64,000 nt of DNA from Phoronis australis (lineage: Eukaryota; Phoronida; Phoronidae): the NCBI GenBank assembly GCA_002633005.1, contig NMRA01000151.1, forward strand, positions 285,337 to 349,336. The letters are read 5' to 3'. The notes under the pieces are model-generated. The model was not told the origin of the DNA, made no database searches, and saw only the letters and a program-made list of their open reading frames with translations. Both the position numbers and the translations under genes were made by a program. Shown piece by piece: positions 1 to 11,960 of this stretch; the first letter of the stretch is position 1; each line of letters starts with the position of its first letter.

Positions 1-640
1 CAATCTTCAAAACCATCACTACAATGATTTGGTTGATAGAGGAGTTGATGCCAAAAACAAGATTTGAGAACAGCAAAAATGGCCACTAGGTGGCGCAAAA
101 TACCTTGATTCCATCCAAAAACAGGATGTTCCAAAGTTTGATGGTGTTTTTGAGAATAGTGCATAGAGTATAGTATGTCAAAGTTTTGTAACAAGGAAAT
201 GCAGAAATACTAAGGAAAGCATAAAAAAGTAAAATTACCACTAGGGGGAACAACAGCAATCGGATACGTCTGAAAGTCACTATTATCCACAATATTGTCA
301 CATTCCCAGGAATACGTGAGTCAACTTTAACAAAGATCCGGCAAGAGGTTTAGGAAATACAGCCACGGATGAAAAAACAAAACTGCCACAATAGTCACAG
401 CTACCCGAAAGTTATCGTCAGATGTGACCTCCCCATTAGGAAGACGTGCAAATTTTCATGATGATTTTTAGAGTGATTTGTTGTATAGTGAGATGAACGC
501 CAAAAATCAGGATTGAAAATAACAAAATGGCCATTAAGTGGCATACAATACGTCGGATACACCCCTGAATGACTGTATTGCATTGTGATTTTAGCAAAAA
601 CATTCATTTTTATATGGCCAATTCACCGCAGTGTAGAGCT
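1..640. repeat. Dispersed repeat array A with CTCF-like motifs (sphingomyelinase intron)
   Basis: Degenerate copies of a family recognisable by 'aaaatggccactaggtggcg', 'atttcatgaaaatyc' and 'gtaaaacttcataatgatt'. One unit has CCACTAGGTGGCGC at 83-96, which fits the CTCF core consensus CCASYAGRKGGCRS at every position. Others are CCACTAGGGGGAAC at 238-251 and CCATTAAGTGGCAT at 531-544. No coding signal; downstream intron of the sphingomyelinase gene. Confidence 0.7.
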
Positions 641-728
641 ATTTTCTTATAGCTCATTTCACGCCACAGTACATCTCTCCTGCTGAAAATTGCCTTTAGT
701 TACATGTAGACAACTTTAAGTGACATAC

Positions 729-869
729 CTGGGGACATGTTGTCAAAGTTGAAGTCACCACCCACTACCTCAAAGGCTACAACATCTTCAGGACAGCCAG
801 TCGACTGTCTGAACTCTGCCATCCAGTTCATGATGTTGTCCAGTTGCTTTGGGATAATGCGTCGTTGGT
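729..869 (-). CDS. SMPD3: Neutral sphingomyelinase 2-like, internal catalytic exon
   Basis: This 141-bp exon lies 12.5 kb downstream of the first coding exon on the same strand. It reads QRRIIPKQLDNIMNWMAEF, then about 12 residues later VVAFEVVGGDFNFDNM, the nSMase2 segment holding the GDFNFDN catalytic-domain motif (Asp and Asn expected in the active site). The acceptor CTTTAG ends at 870 and the donor CAG|GTATGT starts at 728, giving symmetric phase 1-1. The preceding exon ends in phase 0, so at least one small exon of about 80 bp (the region corresponding to the vertebrate GYIACTHLHAP strand) must lie between 870 and 13,329. I searched by eye and did not find it. The C-terminal exons with the catalytic Asp-His pair should lie before position 1. 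Confidence 0.9.
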
Positions 870-2140
870 CTAAAGTACAAGCCAAGGCAAACAATTACAC
901 TAGGGTCTTCATTAAGAGAATGACCAGAATATCTACAATTGCCAAAGTAGTCAGTGCGGATAGCACAATTGACAGGTGGTCCAAATATATGTGGATACGA
1001 TCGTTATTTATTAACAGATCCTCACAACCATGGCCAAGAGACAATTGTAGGGAACACAGAACCTTTTTCTGTGATGTATGCTAAAAAACTCTCTAAGAGT
1101 CTCTACAGAACCTTTAAGGTGAAGGGTATTGGAAAGCTCACAAGCCTGTTGACATTCTCGATTGAATAAATTCAATTTATTTTTTATGCGTATATGCTGA
1201 TTTAGATTGATCTCAACTACGGAACCAGGTTTCATTTTACAAATCACACACCATGGGTCAAACGACCCATGAAAGGGACTGTGGATGGGTGGAAGCAGAG
1301 CAACTTTGAATAAAGATTAATTGCAGGTTCCCAGATGGTTTCAAAATTCTTAACCTTGTTGCGATAGAACCCAAACATTTCCTATAGAATACAAAATAGG
1401 CTAGTAAATAGAATGTTAGTAGGGAGACATTGACATATATTTACAACATGAACATTTTTAATGTATACTACATGACAAACTAGGACATGGATTTTTGCTT
1501 TTCACAAAGTCTGTTTAAACTCTACACTGAAAAACATCGTTGCGCTGATTTGGGAGAATGGCAGAGCAATAGTTGGGGCACTGGGAGGAAGGTAAGTGGG
1601 CTGAAGGTTCACAGAAAAAAAATTGAATCCGTGAACCCGGGGATCTGACTTGGTAACACAACGGTCTCATCACCGGTGCACGGTGACACTGTAGCAATCA
1701 TGCTTAAGTCGGGGAACATACAGTTTATTTGTCTAGTGAAACCACGATCAAGCGTGGCAAATGTTTGAGTCTGTGATTACGACTGCCACGAAAATCTGCA
1801 AGATATACACCAACCATCCACATCGATAACTGTAGACTGCAACATCAGTCCAAATTTATATTCCCCCCCTGATCATGTAGAAAAGTGGACTGTAAAAAAT
1901 GTGAGAATTACAGCCAATGCCACTAAAATCGAGCTGTGCAAAATTTGAGAAATATCATGGCGAATGCCAGGTACAACCATGCCCCAGATTTCAGAATCAA
2001 AAAATTCAGTTTGGTGTTGGATTTAGGTGTCCGAAATTTGGGAGACTGTCCTAAATTCAGGAATTTTTACCGTAATGGATTACCAAATAGTGGTTTACTC
2101 ACCATGGCCCTGGGGTTATCAAAACTAGCAATGAAAGCGC
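870..2140. other. Intronic DNA, nothing recognised
   Basis: Sphingomyelinase intron. Short open frames on both strands lack family resemblance and codon structure. No tandem array or inverted repeat was seen. Confidence 0.5.
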
Positions 2141-2144
2141 TCCG

Positions 2145-2392
2145 AGGAGCGACACTTAGCGAAATTAACACAAAAGAGGACGATAGAGATGATGACGAAG
2201 ATAACGAATATGACGATGATGGTGGCGATGATGAAAAATTCAAGTAATGATAACATTCACAAGACGAACATAGAGGCCAGACATCAGTAAGTATAGGCTT
2301 CAGTCTTGAACGACACTTGGCGAAATTAACTGAAAAGACGACGGAGATGATGACGAAGATGACGAATATGATGACAATGGTGATGATGCTGA
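2145..2392 (+). repeat. Duplicated GAY-rich block
   Basis: Two diverged direct copies about 160 bp apart (about 2,148-2,234 and 2,308-2,390). Both start 'cgacactt(a/g)gcgaaattaac' and run into 'gatgatgacgaagat'. In frame the first copy encodes an Asp/Glu-rich tail of a 103-residue open frame (1,936-2,247). The frame has no recognisable domain and I do not call it a gene. Confidence 0.6.
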
Positions 2393-2399
2393 ACAACAT

Positions 2400-5300
2400 C
2401 ATAACATTCGTATGAAGCACTTAGATGTCATAAATCAGCAAGAAATAGGCTACACTCTTGTTCAATAGAAGCTAAATCAACATCAATGCAGCAAGAGCAC
2501 TCAACAAAGGAACCGCGCTATCAGAAAATCTCGAATAATTCGAAAAGTAGACGTCCTAGCAAAAATGGAAAACATCTTCTGAAAGCCCGTTCAAAACTCT
2601 ATCTAAACTGATGGTATCACCTAATTCCGTAAAGTTTTCGAAAAAAAATGAAATTTTGCGTTTTTTTTGAAATTCAAAGTCATATAACTTGAAAACGGTA
2701 AGTCTGACAGAAAAATTGTTACAGGTCATTTGAAAGAATACACCTCAGAGAATCCACATGCAAAAAGTCATCATGTCTTTTTCTCTTCCCGTTAAAAATG
2801 GCACTCGCACAACGGAAAATGGGTTAACATGCCCTTTATCTGCCATTTTGAAAGTAGCTTCTGGTTTTTTGGCTCTGTATAATAGCATGTCATAAGAAAC
2901 TAATACCTTCAAAAATTCGAAGGAATTGGCCCAATAATGCACCCTCTACAGGAGAAAATGTTTTTAGGCCAAAATCGAGGTGCGCATGCGCGATCGCCGA
3001 TATTTCCGCCATCTTTAACCTGAAGTAAACAATTTCCGGTATATTTGTAGCACACTTCCGGTCCATTTATTGTGCCGATTCTCAGCCCTGTACGTAAAAA
3101 ATTGTAACCTCCAGAAGCATTTGAACCCTTAAATGCAAACAAAATGGCCGCTACATCCGCCATCTTGGATTCGATTATGACGAAAAACAATAGGTTACGT
3201 GTTATGTGTAAATTTCGTGATGATCGGACGAAAACTGCGACCTGTATCGTGCAAACAAAAAAAAAACAACTGGGACCCACTTGCATTTCGGCGGTGACCG
3301 GAAGAAAGAAAGATAAAGTAAATGTCAATTTGTTACTTAATGGGTTTCATATTCACTACTCTGCACAATTTAGCTTCATTTTGCAAGCCACAATTTATGT
3401 TGACATTTTTGGACCTAAATGACTTGCTAATCAAAATTTCCACGTGGCTGGCATACCCCCGCCGTAACCTGGGTATAGAGGGAATCCCTGGCCAAATTTT
3501 TGTTAGGTCAACATCAATGAAGTGCCCGTGTGGCTGGTGTACCCACACAGTAACTCCGGTGTAGGGGAATCCTCTGCCAAAGCTTTTTAGGTCATTATAA
3601 AACCCATGTTGGCTGACATCCCTTACAACTTATTAGGTTGGTACATGGCCTTGGAATGTTAATCATTAGTTTCTTTCTGAAGGCAGATGTCTTTTCTTAT
3701 AGAACATTATGACAAAGACCTGTGCATAACATGAAAAATAAAAAGTTCGACCCGTGTAATGGTATTTTTATCAACTGCGGGGGTTGGGAAAAGAGAAAGT
3801 ATTTGGCTAATAATTTATGAAAATGGGTAAAAGCTTTCAGATGCTTTAGCCATTTTGGCTAATACCTTTAAAAATCTAGCGTGAGCCTAGAGACTGGCCA
3901 TAGCATGGGGCCATCAAAACTGTCAGCCACATACAGACAGTATAGATAAACAGCAGTATTACTTCTTGTGATGTACTGACGACTTAAAATTCTTATTTTA
4001 AATGCTCCTGATAGACTAAAAACGCCTATCCCCTGGTTTTAAACTTTCCAATTTTAAGTACCCCAACAGTTACATGTCCTGAACACATCCACTACCACAA
4101 GAAACTGCAGGAACATAGCATTTATCCACCTTCACTCTTATCAGGCTTCTATTGTGAGTCAGCATGCGTGAATAATTGACTGATATTAGCCACCTATGGA
4201 ACTACTTTTGGCTGAATGGATGAGCAGGCCATAAAATTATAATTAGCCAAGACCAGTTAAATAATGCTGCATGGAATAGTTAATACCTTCATGGCAATTT
4301 TGAAAGAGTGGACATCTTCTGCTAGTCTTTCGCCAAAAGTGTTAAAAAAACTTGGTTTACCGACCTCTGATTTTCTGGATTATGCAAACGTTAAAATTCA
4401 AATATGCAACATTTTCATTTCCGCCATCATTATGCTATGGAAACAAAAAAAATGGCAACAGTCCGTACAAGCAACAAAGAATATGTCATAGCATCACCTA
4501 GCCTTGGTGGAAAGCTCTATACTGGGCGCTTACAAAAATTCATTTCATGGGGAGGGGATGCTTATTGTAGCCTAAGAAAGTTTAAACCCAGTTTCCGAAA
4601 CGGGTAATATAGGAAGCTAGAATTTATGCTCTGTGACTTATTTGTAGCCTATGACAGTCTTTCTACAAAACTGTGGTGCATTGCTATCAAACTCTGTTGT
4701 TAAATTTCGATCATTTTTCAAAAAATTGTGCTGAAATCCCAGGGCGAAAACTTGCCGACTGATACGTCGCTGAATTGCGATCGTCGATAGGAAAACTTGA
4801 ATTCTTGAATAAAAATACAGTTTCGATTCAACAAATTACCTGAAATCCTCGGTAAGTTTTACAATTTTTTAAGTTCATGTGGAGTCCAGATTAATTGCGA
4901 TTAAGTCCAAATCTGCGCTATATCGTACCCCACACACAAGAAAAATCTCTGAATGAACACACATGTTGTCACGTAACGTTAGTTTTGAAGTTTGTCTGCG
5001 TATGAGAGTGAGTGCATGCGCGTGCCGGTCATCAACGACAGACTTTTGTTACAAAAGGCGGAGGATCATGCAAGAAAATGGCGTTTATTAGATTGTTTTT
5101 CACTTAAACGGCTGCAACGTGCAACATGAGTGCCGGTTAACTCACAGATTTTGTGTGCACAGGCCGACGGTCGTTAGCTCTAACGTGGAGTAAAACATTA
5201 ATAGTCCTAAGCTCGATCCGGCTACATGTTGGGGACGAGGTGACGAGGTGAACTACCCGGGCTGTGTGAAATTTCCGAGTCTAAAGGAAACACTGACGCA

Positions 5301-6585
5301 GTGGTACCTATAGTCAGCCAGCTCATGGTGTCAAGACTATTGTCAAAATCCAAATTCGTTTTATCGTGTCCCTGTCAATAATAACAGCATGATAAAGTTT
5401 CTTAATGTTAGTACTTCAGGAACGATCCCGTATTTGTATACATACGCGCACGCCGCAGATCACATCTCGGAAATTTCCAATTTGACGGATGACAACGAAT
5501 GACCACCATGAAATTAACCAACATCGTTTTACATCTTGTAAGAGCTATAATAAACGTATTTTGAATGTTGCATTGCATGTGTTACAAAATCTAAATAACT
5601 GGTCCTATATTTTTGTATTCATGCGTGCTGAATGAAAGTTATCTTGAGTGTTGCTGTGTTGCTAAATCTCTTATTCTAGGCCGATTTGAAAAATTCAAAG
5701 TTGTACCAACATTTTTTCTCTCCTCTTTTCAAGTATTACACTCAAAACTACGTAAAACACTCTTCATATAAAGTACGGTCATCTAGGCTAGATTCTAATC
5801 AGCTGATTGTATCCGCATGAGCGAAGCCAATTATCCTCGCTCGTGACTCAATGAATAGAGCAGCTAGATGAGATCCCTTTGATTGTGAGCTGAGCGCAAC
5901 GCAGCCAAGGTGGATAAATATGGTCTAGTTCAACAGGCCAAACCCCACAGTTTTCCCTGATCAGTGGGGTTGTGACGTCATCTTGTTTAGTGGGAATGTT
6001 CACAGCATGTAACCCGGACAAGTCAGTTAAAACAGCAAGGTAGAGGACAGAGAAAACACTTCTTAACTTATCTTAAAATCTAGTTAACACTCACTTTCAT
6101 ATGACTGGAGATGAGTGGTTGCTAAGTAACCAACAACATTTCGTTCACTGTGTTTACCAAGTAGCACCTGCAACATCAATTGTTATGCAATTATTAACTT
6201 GTGTCAAACTTATATACATCAAAGCAGCACTCACCATTTATAATTACAGGCCAAACTTGCTTATATCAGAAATAGTGCCTTTTGGATTTATGTTCACTTA
6301 ATAAGCATTTCATATTAGAGGCGCATGGGCCTATGGTCCAGTTACAGGAGAGATGACCGCGTACAAGTGCACATCTTCAATAATTATTGTATTTCATTTA
6401 CATTTTGTGAACGGTAAAATCTCCTCAATTTCCGACAAAAACAAATCCAAAATTGCACCATTTCATTTAAGATCTAACATTTTTGTGTACACCCAAAATT
6501 TTTCAGACACTTGCTTGTCTGTTTGTAGTTATGGTACAGAACTTAGAAGCAACAAATGAATATTTTGATACTGTACACCATTTAT
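2400..6585. other. Long intronic stretch, no gene recognised
   Basis: AT-rich intron of the sphingomyelinase gene. A patch around 3,010-3,180 carries YY1-like ATGGCCGC and CCATCTTG words. Short open frames at 2,909-3,564 and 4,264-4,607 show no domain resemblance. I could not find the missing small sphingomyelinase exon here. Confidence 0.45.
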
Positions 6586-6589
6586 GAAA

Positions 6590-7190
6590 ATGGGCAACAC
6601 GGAGAGTTGAAATGCACCTAGGACAACACAGCAAACGGTGTGCTTCTATGGGTGTTTTTAGTATCATAAAAATGGCCATTAGATACCGCAGAATGTGTCA
6701 AATCGCTCCGAATTGAGAAGGTGGCACCATCTCTGTAATACACAATTATTTGTCAAATTTCCTGAAAATATGCCAAGGAACTCCTCAGGTGTAGAGGCAA
6801 ACATAAAATTGACACCAGGGGGCAGAGTCACAGTCTGACTGATCTGAAACTCATCTGTTGCCATCCTTATTAGAACCCATTTGCTAAATTTTGCAAAGAT
6901 CTTTTGACGGGTTAAGGAGATACAGCCCATAGATGCAAAATGGCAATGAGGTGGCACAGTAACTCAAAATGGGAAGGCGTTGTCGCCCTCTTAACAGAAA
7001 GTTATCAACCAAATTTCATGTAAATCAAATGAATTCCGAAGATACAAAGGCAAACGTAAAAAACATTTTGCCCCTAGGGGCATAGTGGTACTTGGATCAG
7101 AGGCGACACAGTAATCGGACCCTTCCAAAAGTCAATGTCAGTCACAGTCTTCTCATCAGGAACACATCAGTAAAACTTCATAATGATTCT
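6590..7190. repeat. Dispersed repeat array B with CTCF-like motif
   Basis: Same family as 1-640 and 9,390-10,540, with shared words such as 'cagcaaacggtg(t/a)gcttcta', 'aatggccattagat' and 'atagatgcaaaatggcaatg'. CACCAGGGGGCAG at 6,813-6,825 is a near-perfect CTCF core. The array is cut at 7,191 by the TTAA-flanked end of a THAP-type transposon. Confidence 0.65.
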
Positions 7191-7194
7191 TTAA

Positions 7195-7640
7195 AGGAAA
7201 ATGCCACCCGCTATAATTAGTTTTATTTACCGTCTTAATCGGTCTATATCCACATCACCACGTATATGGTCGATCTTACTACGCCGAGGCATCGCGTTAA
7301 CCTGTGAGGAAGGTGAGCAAATGATGAAGTGACGTCAGTGGTTCTTCTGTAGAGTTAGTGTCGGTATGTGGGAACTATAAAGCAGTGAGGAAAGCGGTAC
7401 ATCATTTTTTCGATTTCCTCGAGAGCCCAAAATGCTTCGGAAGTGGCTCGCAGCAGTTAAGAATGAAGAGTACACCGTTAATACCAAGTATAAGGCCATA
7501 AAACACCTCCATGTCTGTAGCTGGCATTTCGTTGACAGTGATTTCACTGAGAAAAAACGCCCCAAACAGCCCATGCCAGGGCAGAAAAAGAGATTGATGA
7601 GCACTCATAAAAGTCGGGATTGCAAGTTGCCATGTTGATG
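7195..7640 (+). mobile_element. 5' end of a TTAA-type (Kolobok-like) THAP transposon
   Basis: Immediately after TTAA (7,191-7,194) the sequence AGGAAAATGCCACCCG begins an element end. The same end occurs inverted at 18,420-18,659, with aligned words such as 'ccgtcttaatcggtctatat', 'cacatcacc', 'gtggttcttc' and 'gaggaaagcgg'. At 7,403-7,560 a plus-strand frame reads FFRFPREPKMLRKWLAAV, then VCSWHFVDSDF: the central and C-terminal part of a THAP C2CH zinc finger (C and H of VCSWHF kept). The N-terminal CxxxC half is in another frame or lost. THAP plus TTAA targets fits the Kolobok superfamily. The element's right end is not recognised. Confidence 0.7.
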
Positions 7641-7649
7641 CTTATTGTT

Positions 7650-8100
7650 GTGAGTTCAGTTTCAAAATGAATTATTGTCACCCTAACCAATGCTTATATA
7701 AAACTAAAACAAGTGTCAAAGAATGTCTCATTAGAGACAATTTGTACTGCCTTTGGAGTGTTCGTGAGTGCAAATGTTTTGAGAAGCCAGCAATGAATAA
7801 ACCACTGCTTTACTGACTTCACATACAACAAAGCTAAAGACTGGGCAAGGAGGCCATGGGACATGCTAATTCAGCGTTTGCTAACAGAAAGGAGTTATAG
7901 TGAATAATAACTCGATTTTATATGTTATGATGAGATATTAGGGGATCTATACAATGCATATACAATTTATTCAAATCATTGTTACTGTACAACATTTGCC
8001 CTAACGGTTCTGTGGAAGGGGAACCTGACTTTGCGTTCGCGGTGCCCGACAAGTAAGTAGAGTTGCAGTTTTGTGCCTAATTCACCAAAATAATCATGTG
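7650..8100. other. Intronic DNA, nothing recognised
   Basis: No coding or repeat signal that I can support, beyond the possible continuation of the THAP transposon body. Confidence 0.4.
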
Positions 8101-8103
8101 CAC

Positions 8104-8895
8104 ATTATTTCGGATTGTTCTGAAACCCCCTCAACCCCTAAACCCCTTGACCCACGACCCCCTCAACTCACAACCACCTTGACCCACGACCTGTGGCAAT
8201 AGAGGTATTTGTGTGCATTTGACATATTTCATAATCTTATTACGTCGCTGAATGATTTTTTTTCATAAGACATACCTACACACAAGTCAGCCCTGGCTAA
8301 AGTCTGGTGATTAAAAACAGAAAGGGCATGAGATCGTGGTCTTGAATAGCCTATTGTGAGAGCGCTATCATTGTCAACATAGACTATAGTCTGTAATCTA
8401 TGTTGTCACGGAAATAGGTCTATGAGCTGCTACCAATGGCTTAGTTCTACTAAAATTAGGGAGAGAGTACATTAATGTGAATGTACATATTAATTTCATA
8501 TTTTCATATGTTGTATACTCTTTTACAATATACTCCATATAACGTTGAAATACATTTTAGTTAACAGTTTGTTTTTTTCAAACTGTATTTACTGATGAAA
8601 TTATAGTTTTGTTGGCAATTCCTCGTACTCTCTGCAAAAAACGTCAAATCCGCCATTCACCGAAGAGCAGACGAGACGATTACACTCTGTCAGAACAACA
8701 CTTGTAACATTGGTAGGTCTAACATTCGATTTGGGCGCATTCATTGGACCTACAAGTGAGGCTTGTTCAATGTTCAGATTGAGTCGAGCTTATGTGGACT
8801 GGGTCAAAGGGGTTGTGGAGGTTGTGGGTTGAAGTTCTGGGTAGAGGGACGAGGGGTGTGGGTGTTGACGGCATTTCAGAACAATCCCATTATTT
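8104..8895. repeat. Foldback element with C-rich/G-rich inner arms
   Basis: 'ggattgttctgaaa' at 8,112-8,125 recurs inverted as 'tttcagaacaatcc' at 8,874-8,887, with 'ttattt' outside both. Just inside, a C-rich run (8,125-8,190, units like CCCCTTGACCCACGA) is mirrored by a G-rich run (8,805-8,865). This resembles a non-autonomous foldback/MITE. No coding capacity seen. Confidence 0.6.
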
Positions 8896-9389
8896 CTTTG
8901 GCTCACTAGTAGTCTTTTTGTGACTGGAAGTTTAGTTTCCAACTTTGGCTGGTTTATGTTCATGTCTTTAGTCCGGCCATGGCGGGCCTGATCAGGTTCT
9001 GAGCCACTGGCCAGGGTAACAAGCGTTTCGTGTGTTAAAAACTGAAAAAATCACCGAACAGTCCCCAAACTCTCTCGACCGATCTTGGTAAATTGGCCTA
9101 CCGAACTTTGTAGGCTACGGTATGTTCACATACCTATAAATCTTGATGAATTCAAACAATGAGCTGACACCAGTAAGCGAGTTGTGAACTTCTGAGCAGA
9201 CTGTGTTCGAACCTGTGACCTCATTGGTTAATTTCAACACCTCCGACTGCCGTAAGGTAAAAGAACTGAACTTGGTGTTATCGAGTAGAACTACTCGATC
9301 TAAACTGATACAAAATAGGTTGTTTTTTGGCTGGCATTCTCCTTTAGGTGGTATGGCAAAAACAGGCAGAAACCAGAAAATGGATGCAA

Positions 9390-10540
9390 AACAACAAAAA
9401 TGGCGACCAGGTGGAGCAAAAAAACGACAAATCTGGTTAAAAATGGGAAGGAGTTGTCGTCTCCATAATAGAAAACTGTTTACCGAATTTCATCAAAATT
9501 CATTAAATGATCTCTAAAGATATAGAGGTAACAACAATACAAAACATTTTGTCACTATGCGGCATACTGTGGTATTGGGCTCAGTTCGACACTTGTTAAG
9601 GAGATTTGGCCGCAAACGCAAAAAAAAAACAAAATCGCCACTAAGCACTGACACAGTAATCAGGCGCACAAAAATCTATTAAAAAATAAAGGAACTTCAG
9701 AGAAACAGAGGAAAACCGAATAAAATGAAATGGCTGCGAGGGGGCGCAGCATGCTTCGGATGCATCTGAATGTCGCCATCGTTCAATGTCAACTTCATAA
9801 TGTACATAATTGCTAAATTTAATATACATCTTGCAGTGGGTTTAGGAGATACAATTATAGGTGCAAAAAACTGTCACTAGGAGGTGCCACAGTAGTCGAA
9901 GTCGTCAATGTCAACCTTACTCTTCAGAGGACACGGACTGCAGCAAGGTAAATGTAAAAGAACTAAAATTGCCACTAGGGGACACACCAGTAGTTAGATC
10001 TGTCTGAAAGGTGTCATCGGCCATTGTCAACTTCGTATAAATACCCTTATTAAATTTAAATTAGTAAAGATCCTGCACAGTGTTTAGGAGACAAAGCCAT
10101 GGGCGCAAAAACAAAACTGCAACTAGGAGGTGCCTCAGTAGTTAAAGTCATCAGAAAATCATCGTCAGCTGCCCTCTTCATAGTAAGAACATAAATGTCA
10201 ATTTTCACAATCACCTTTACAGAGGTTTGGTTGATAGATGGGCAGACTCAAAAAGCAGTAACAATGGTCACTAGGTTGCGCAAAATAATTTGAATCTGTC
10301 TGAAAATGGGAGGATAGCGTCATCTTATGATTAGATGCCTATATGCTACATTTTATGAAAATTCGTTGTGAACCTTTGAAGATAGAGGTAAACGTAAAAA
10401 ACTTAAATTGCCAATAGGGGGCACAACAGTAGTCGGACATGTCTGCAAATTTCTACATGCTGTCCCATCCATGAAAGTAACATACAATCAAAATTTCATG
10501 AACATACATTAAACAGTATACACCATGGATTTTTGCACAT
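9390..10540. repeat. Main tandem array (about 140-bp period) of CTCF-like-motif repeat
   Basis: Successive degenerate units repeat (c)cact(a)gg(t/g/a)gg with 'cagtagtcgga', 'tttaggagatacag' and 'gcaaaaacaaaa' blocks. Motif starts are at about 9,404, 9,733, 9,874, 9,972, 10,119, 10,268 and 10,411, often about 140 bp apart. Closest fits to CCASYAGRKGGCRS are CCAATAGGGGGCAC (10,411-10,424) and CCACTAGGGGACAC (9,972-9,985), each one mismatch. Intronic in the sphingomyelinase gene. Confidence 0.75.
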
Positions 10541-11555
10541 TTCGAATTACCGGTGGCCACAGACTAAATGTATGACGTAAAAATAAGCCAAATCCATGAT
10601 TATTTTGTGTCATTAGCTCGAAATTTTGATTTCTCTTTCAATTTTGCCAATTTTCACATTTCCCGCCATGTGACATCATGGGTTGAACACAAGAGATCAG
10701 CAACTAGCATTGAACAACGGCGGAGAGTAGGGAATTTGAAAGCGACAACGATTATGAGCAAGAAATGAACAAATACTGTGAAGAAACGTATGATAATGGT
10801 GGCCAGGATGACGAAATGGGGTTGCACGAAAGCGAGAACGAGTTTGATATGTTTTCAGCTGCGTACTTTTATACTTTGAGGCCTTACGAACTGGATCCTC
10901 ACGCGAGAGAAGCGGCCTCGGGCTCGGCCAGTCAACCCAGTCATCCAACAGACGATCCTGAATAAAGAGCCGATGTTTCTGAATAGTAAATATTGTCCTT
11001 TATTGAACCAGGCCTTCATCGTAACATCTCCTCTGATTGGAGTCGAAACACGACTACTCACAGTGGGCAGAACACAGAGTGGCCCCGGACAGAATCGCTT
11101 GGTCCACGCTGAGGTCCCACACTCTCGTTCGGCGCACGAAGCGATGCCACTGTACTGCGCAACTTTGGCGTCCTTCGGAACACCGAGACGTTCTCCGTCT
11201 GACTGCTGTTGCTGCAGCCTCTGCAAACACATCTTGTCATCCCTCTACGAACCTTCTCGACGCTAAATATACTTTATTTTCACTTCACTCTATACACTTA
11301 GTTGCTGATCCAAACAGTGTGTCGAACGACTTGGGTTCAACCCATGACGTTGCACATAATTATTTTTTTCAATTTGTACGTGTTTCTTTATGAGCTGTGC
11401 ACTAAAGGCACTGAAATCAAGTTAGATATAATAATAAAATTTATTTTGAGGTACTAGAGTCATGTTGCGTACAACTTAAAGGATATTGGAGATAGATCAG
11501 CCGACAGCCAGACGCCGAACAGAGGGACAGGGATGATGGCACAATGCATCCACAT
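10540..11555. other. Intronic stretch with an unrecognised open frame
   Basis: A plus-strand frame from about 10,726 to 10,965 encodes an acidic, low-complexity peptide (EFESDNDYEQEMNKY at its start, RPYELDPHAREA near its end). It may be a fragment of a transposon-encoded protein, but I cannot assign a family. The overlapping GC-richer frames at 10,855-11,393 on both strands are mutually exclusive and show no domain. Confidence 0.35.
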
Positions 11556-11559
11556 AAAT

Positions 11560-11960
11560 TATCAATATGTGGTGCACAAAAATGGCCACTAAATGGTGAG
11601 AAATACTTCGAATCAATTCGAACATGGGATCATGTCATCATTTATTTAATAGGAAGTTATTAACCAAATTTTATAAAAATCTGCCGAGGAACTTAGAAAC
11701 AGAGGAAAACGGAAAAACAGTAAACATGGTGGCGCCTCGAATCCATCTGAAAATGGGTAGGTACCGTTACCTCATACCTATTTATCAAATTTTATGGACT
11801 TTCATTCAATACGTTAGAAGATACAGAGGTAAACGTAAAAACTAAAATTGCCAAAGGTAGTCGGATCTGTCTGAAAATTCGCTCATGCCGTCCCATCTGA
11901 GACAAAACCATATGTGACCAATTTCATGAACATACATCAAAGGATTTTGAAAATAGAGCA
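11560..11960. repeat. Dispersed repeat array C
   Basis: Further units of the CTCF-like-motif family: 'aaaaatggccactaaatgg' at 11,578, 'ataggaagttattaaccaaa' at 11,650, 'agaggtaaacgtaaaaacta' near 11,825. The motif itself is eroded. Confidence 0.65.

Noticed and set aside
9199-9215. 'gttcgaacc' resembling a tRNA T-loop
   Set aside because: No acceptor stem, anticodon arm or A-box at the expected distance.
10855-11393. Overlapping 97-125 residue frames on both strands
   Set aside because: Mutually overlapping in four frames in a GC-richer patch; no motif favours any of them.
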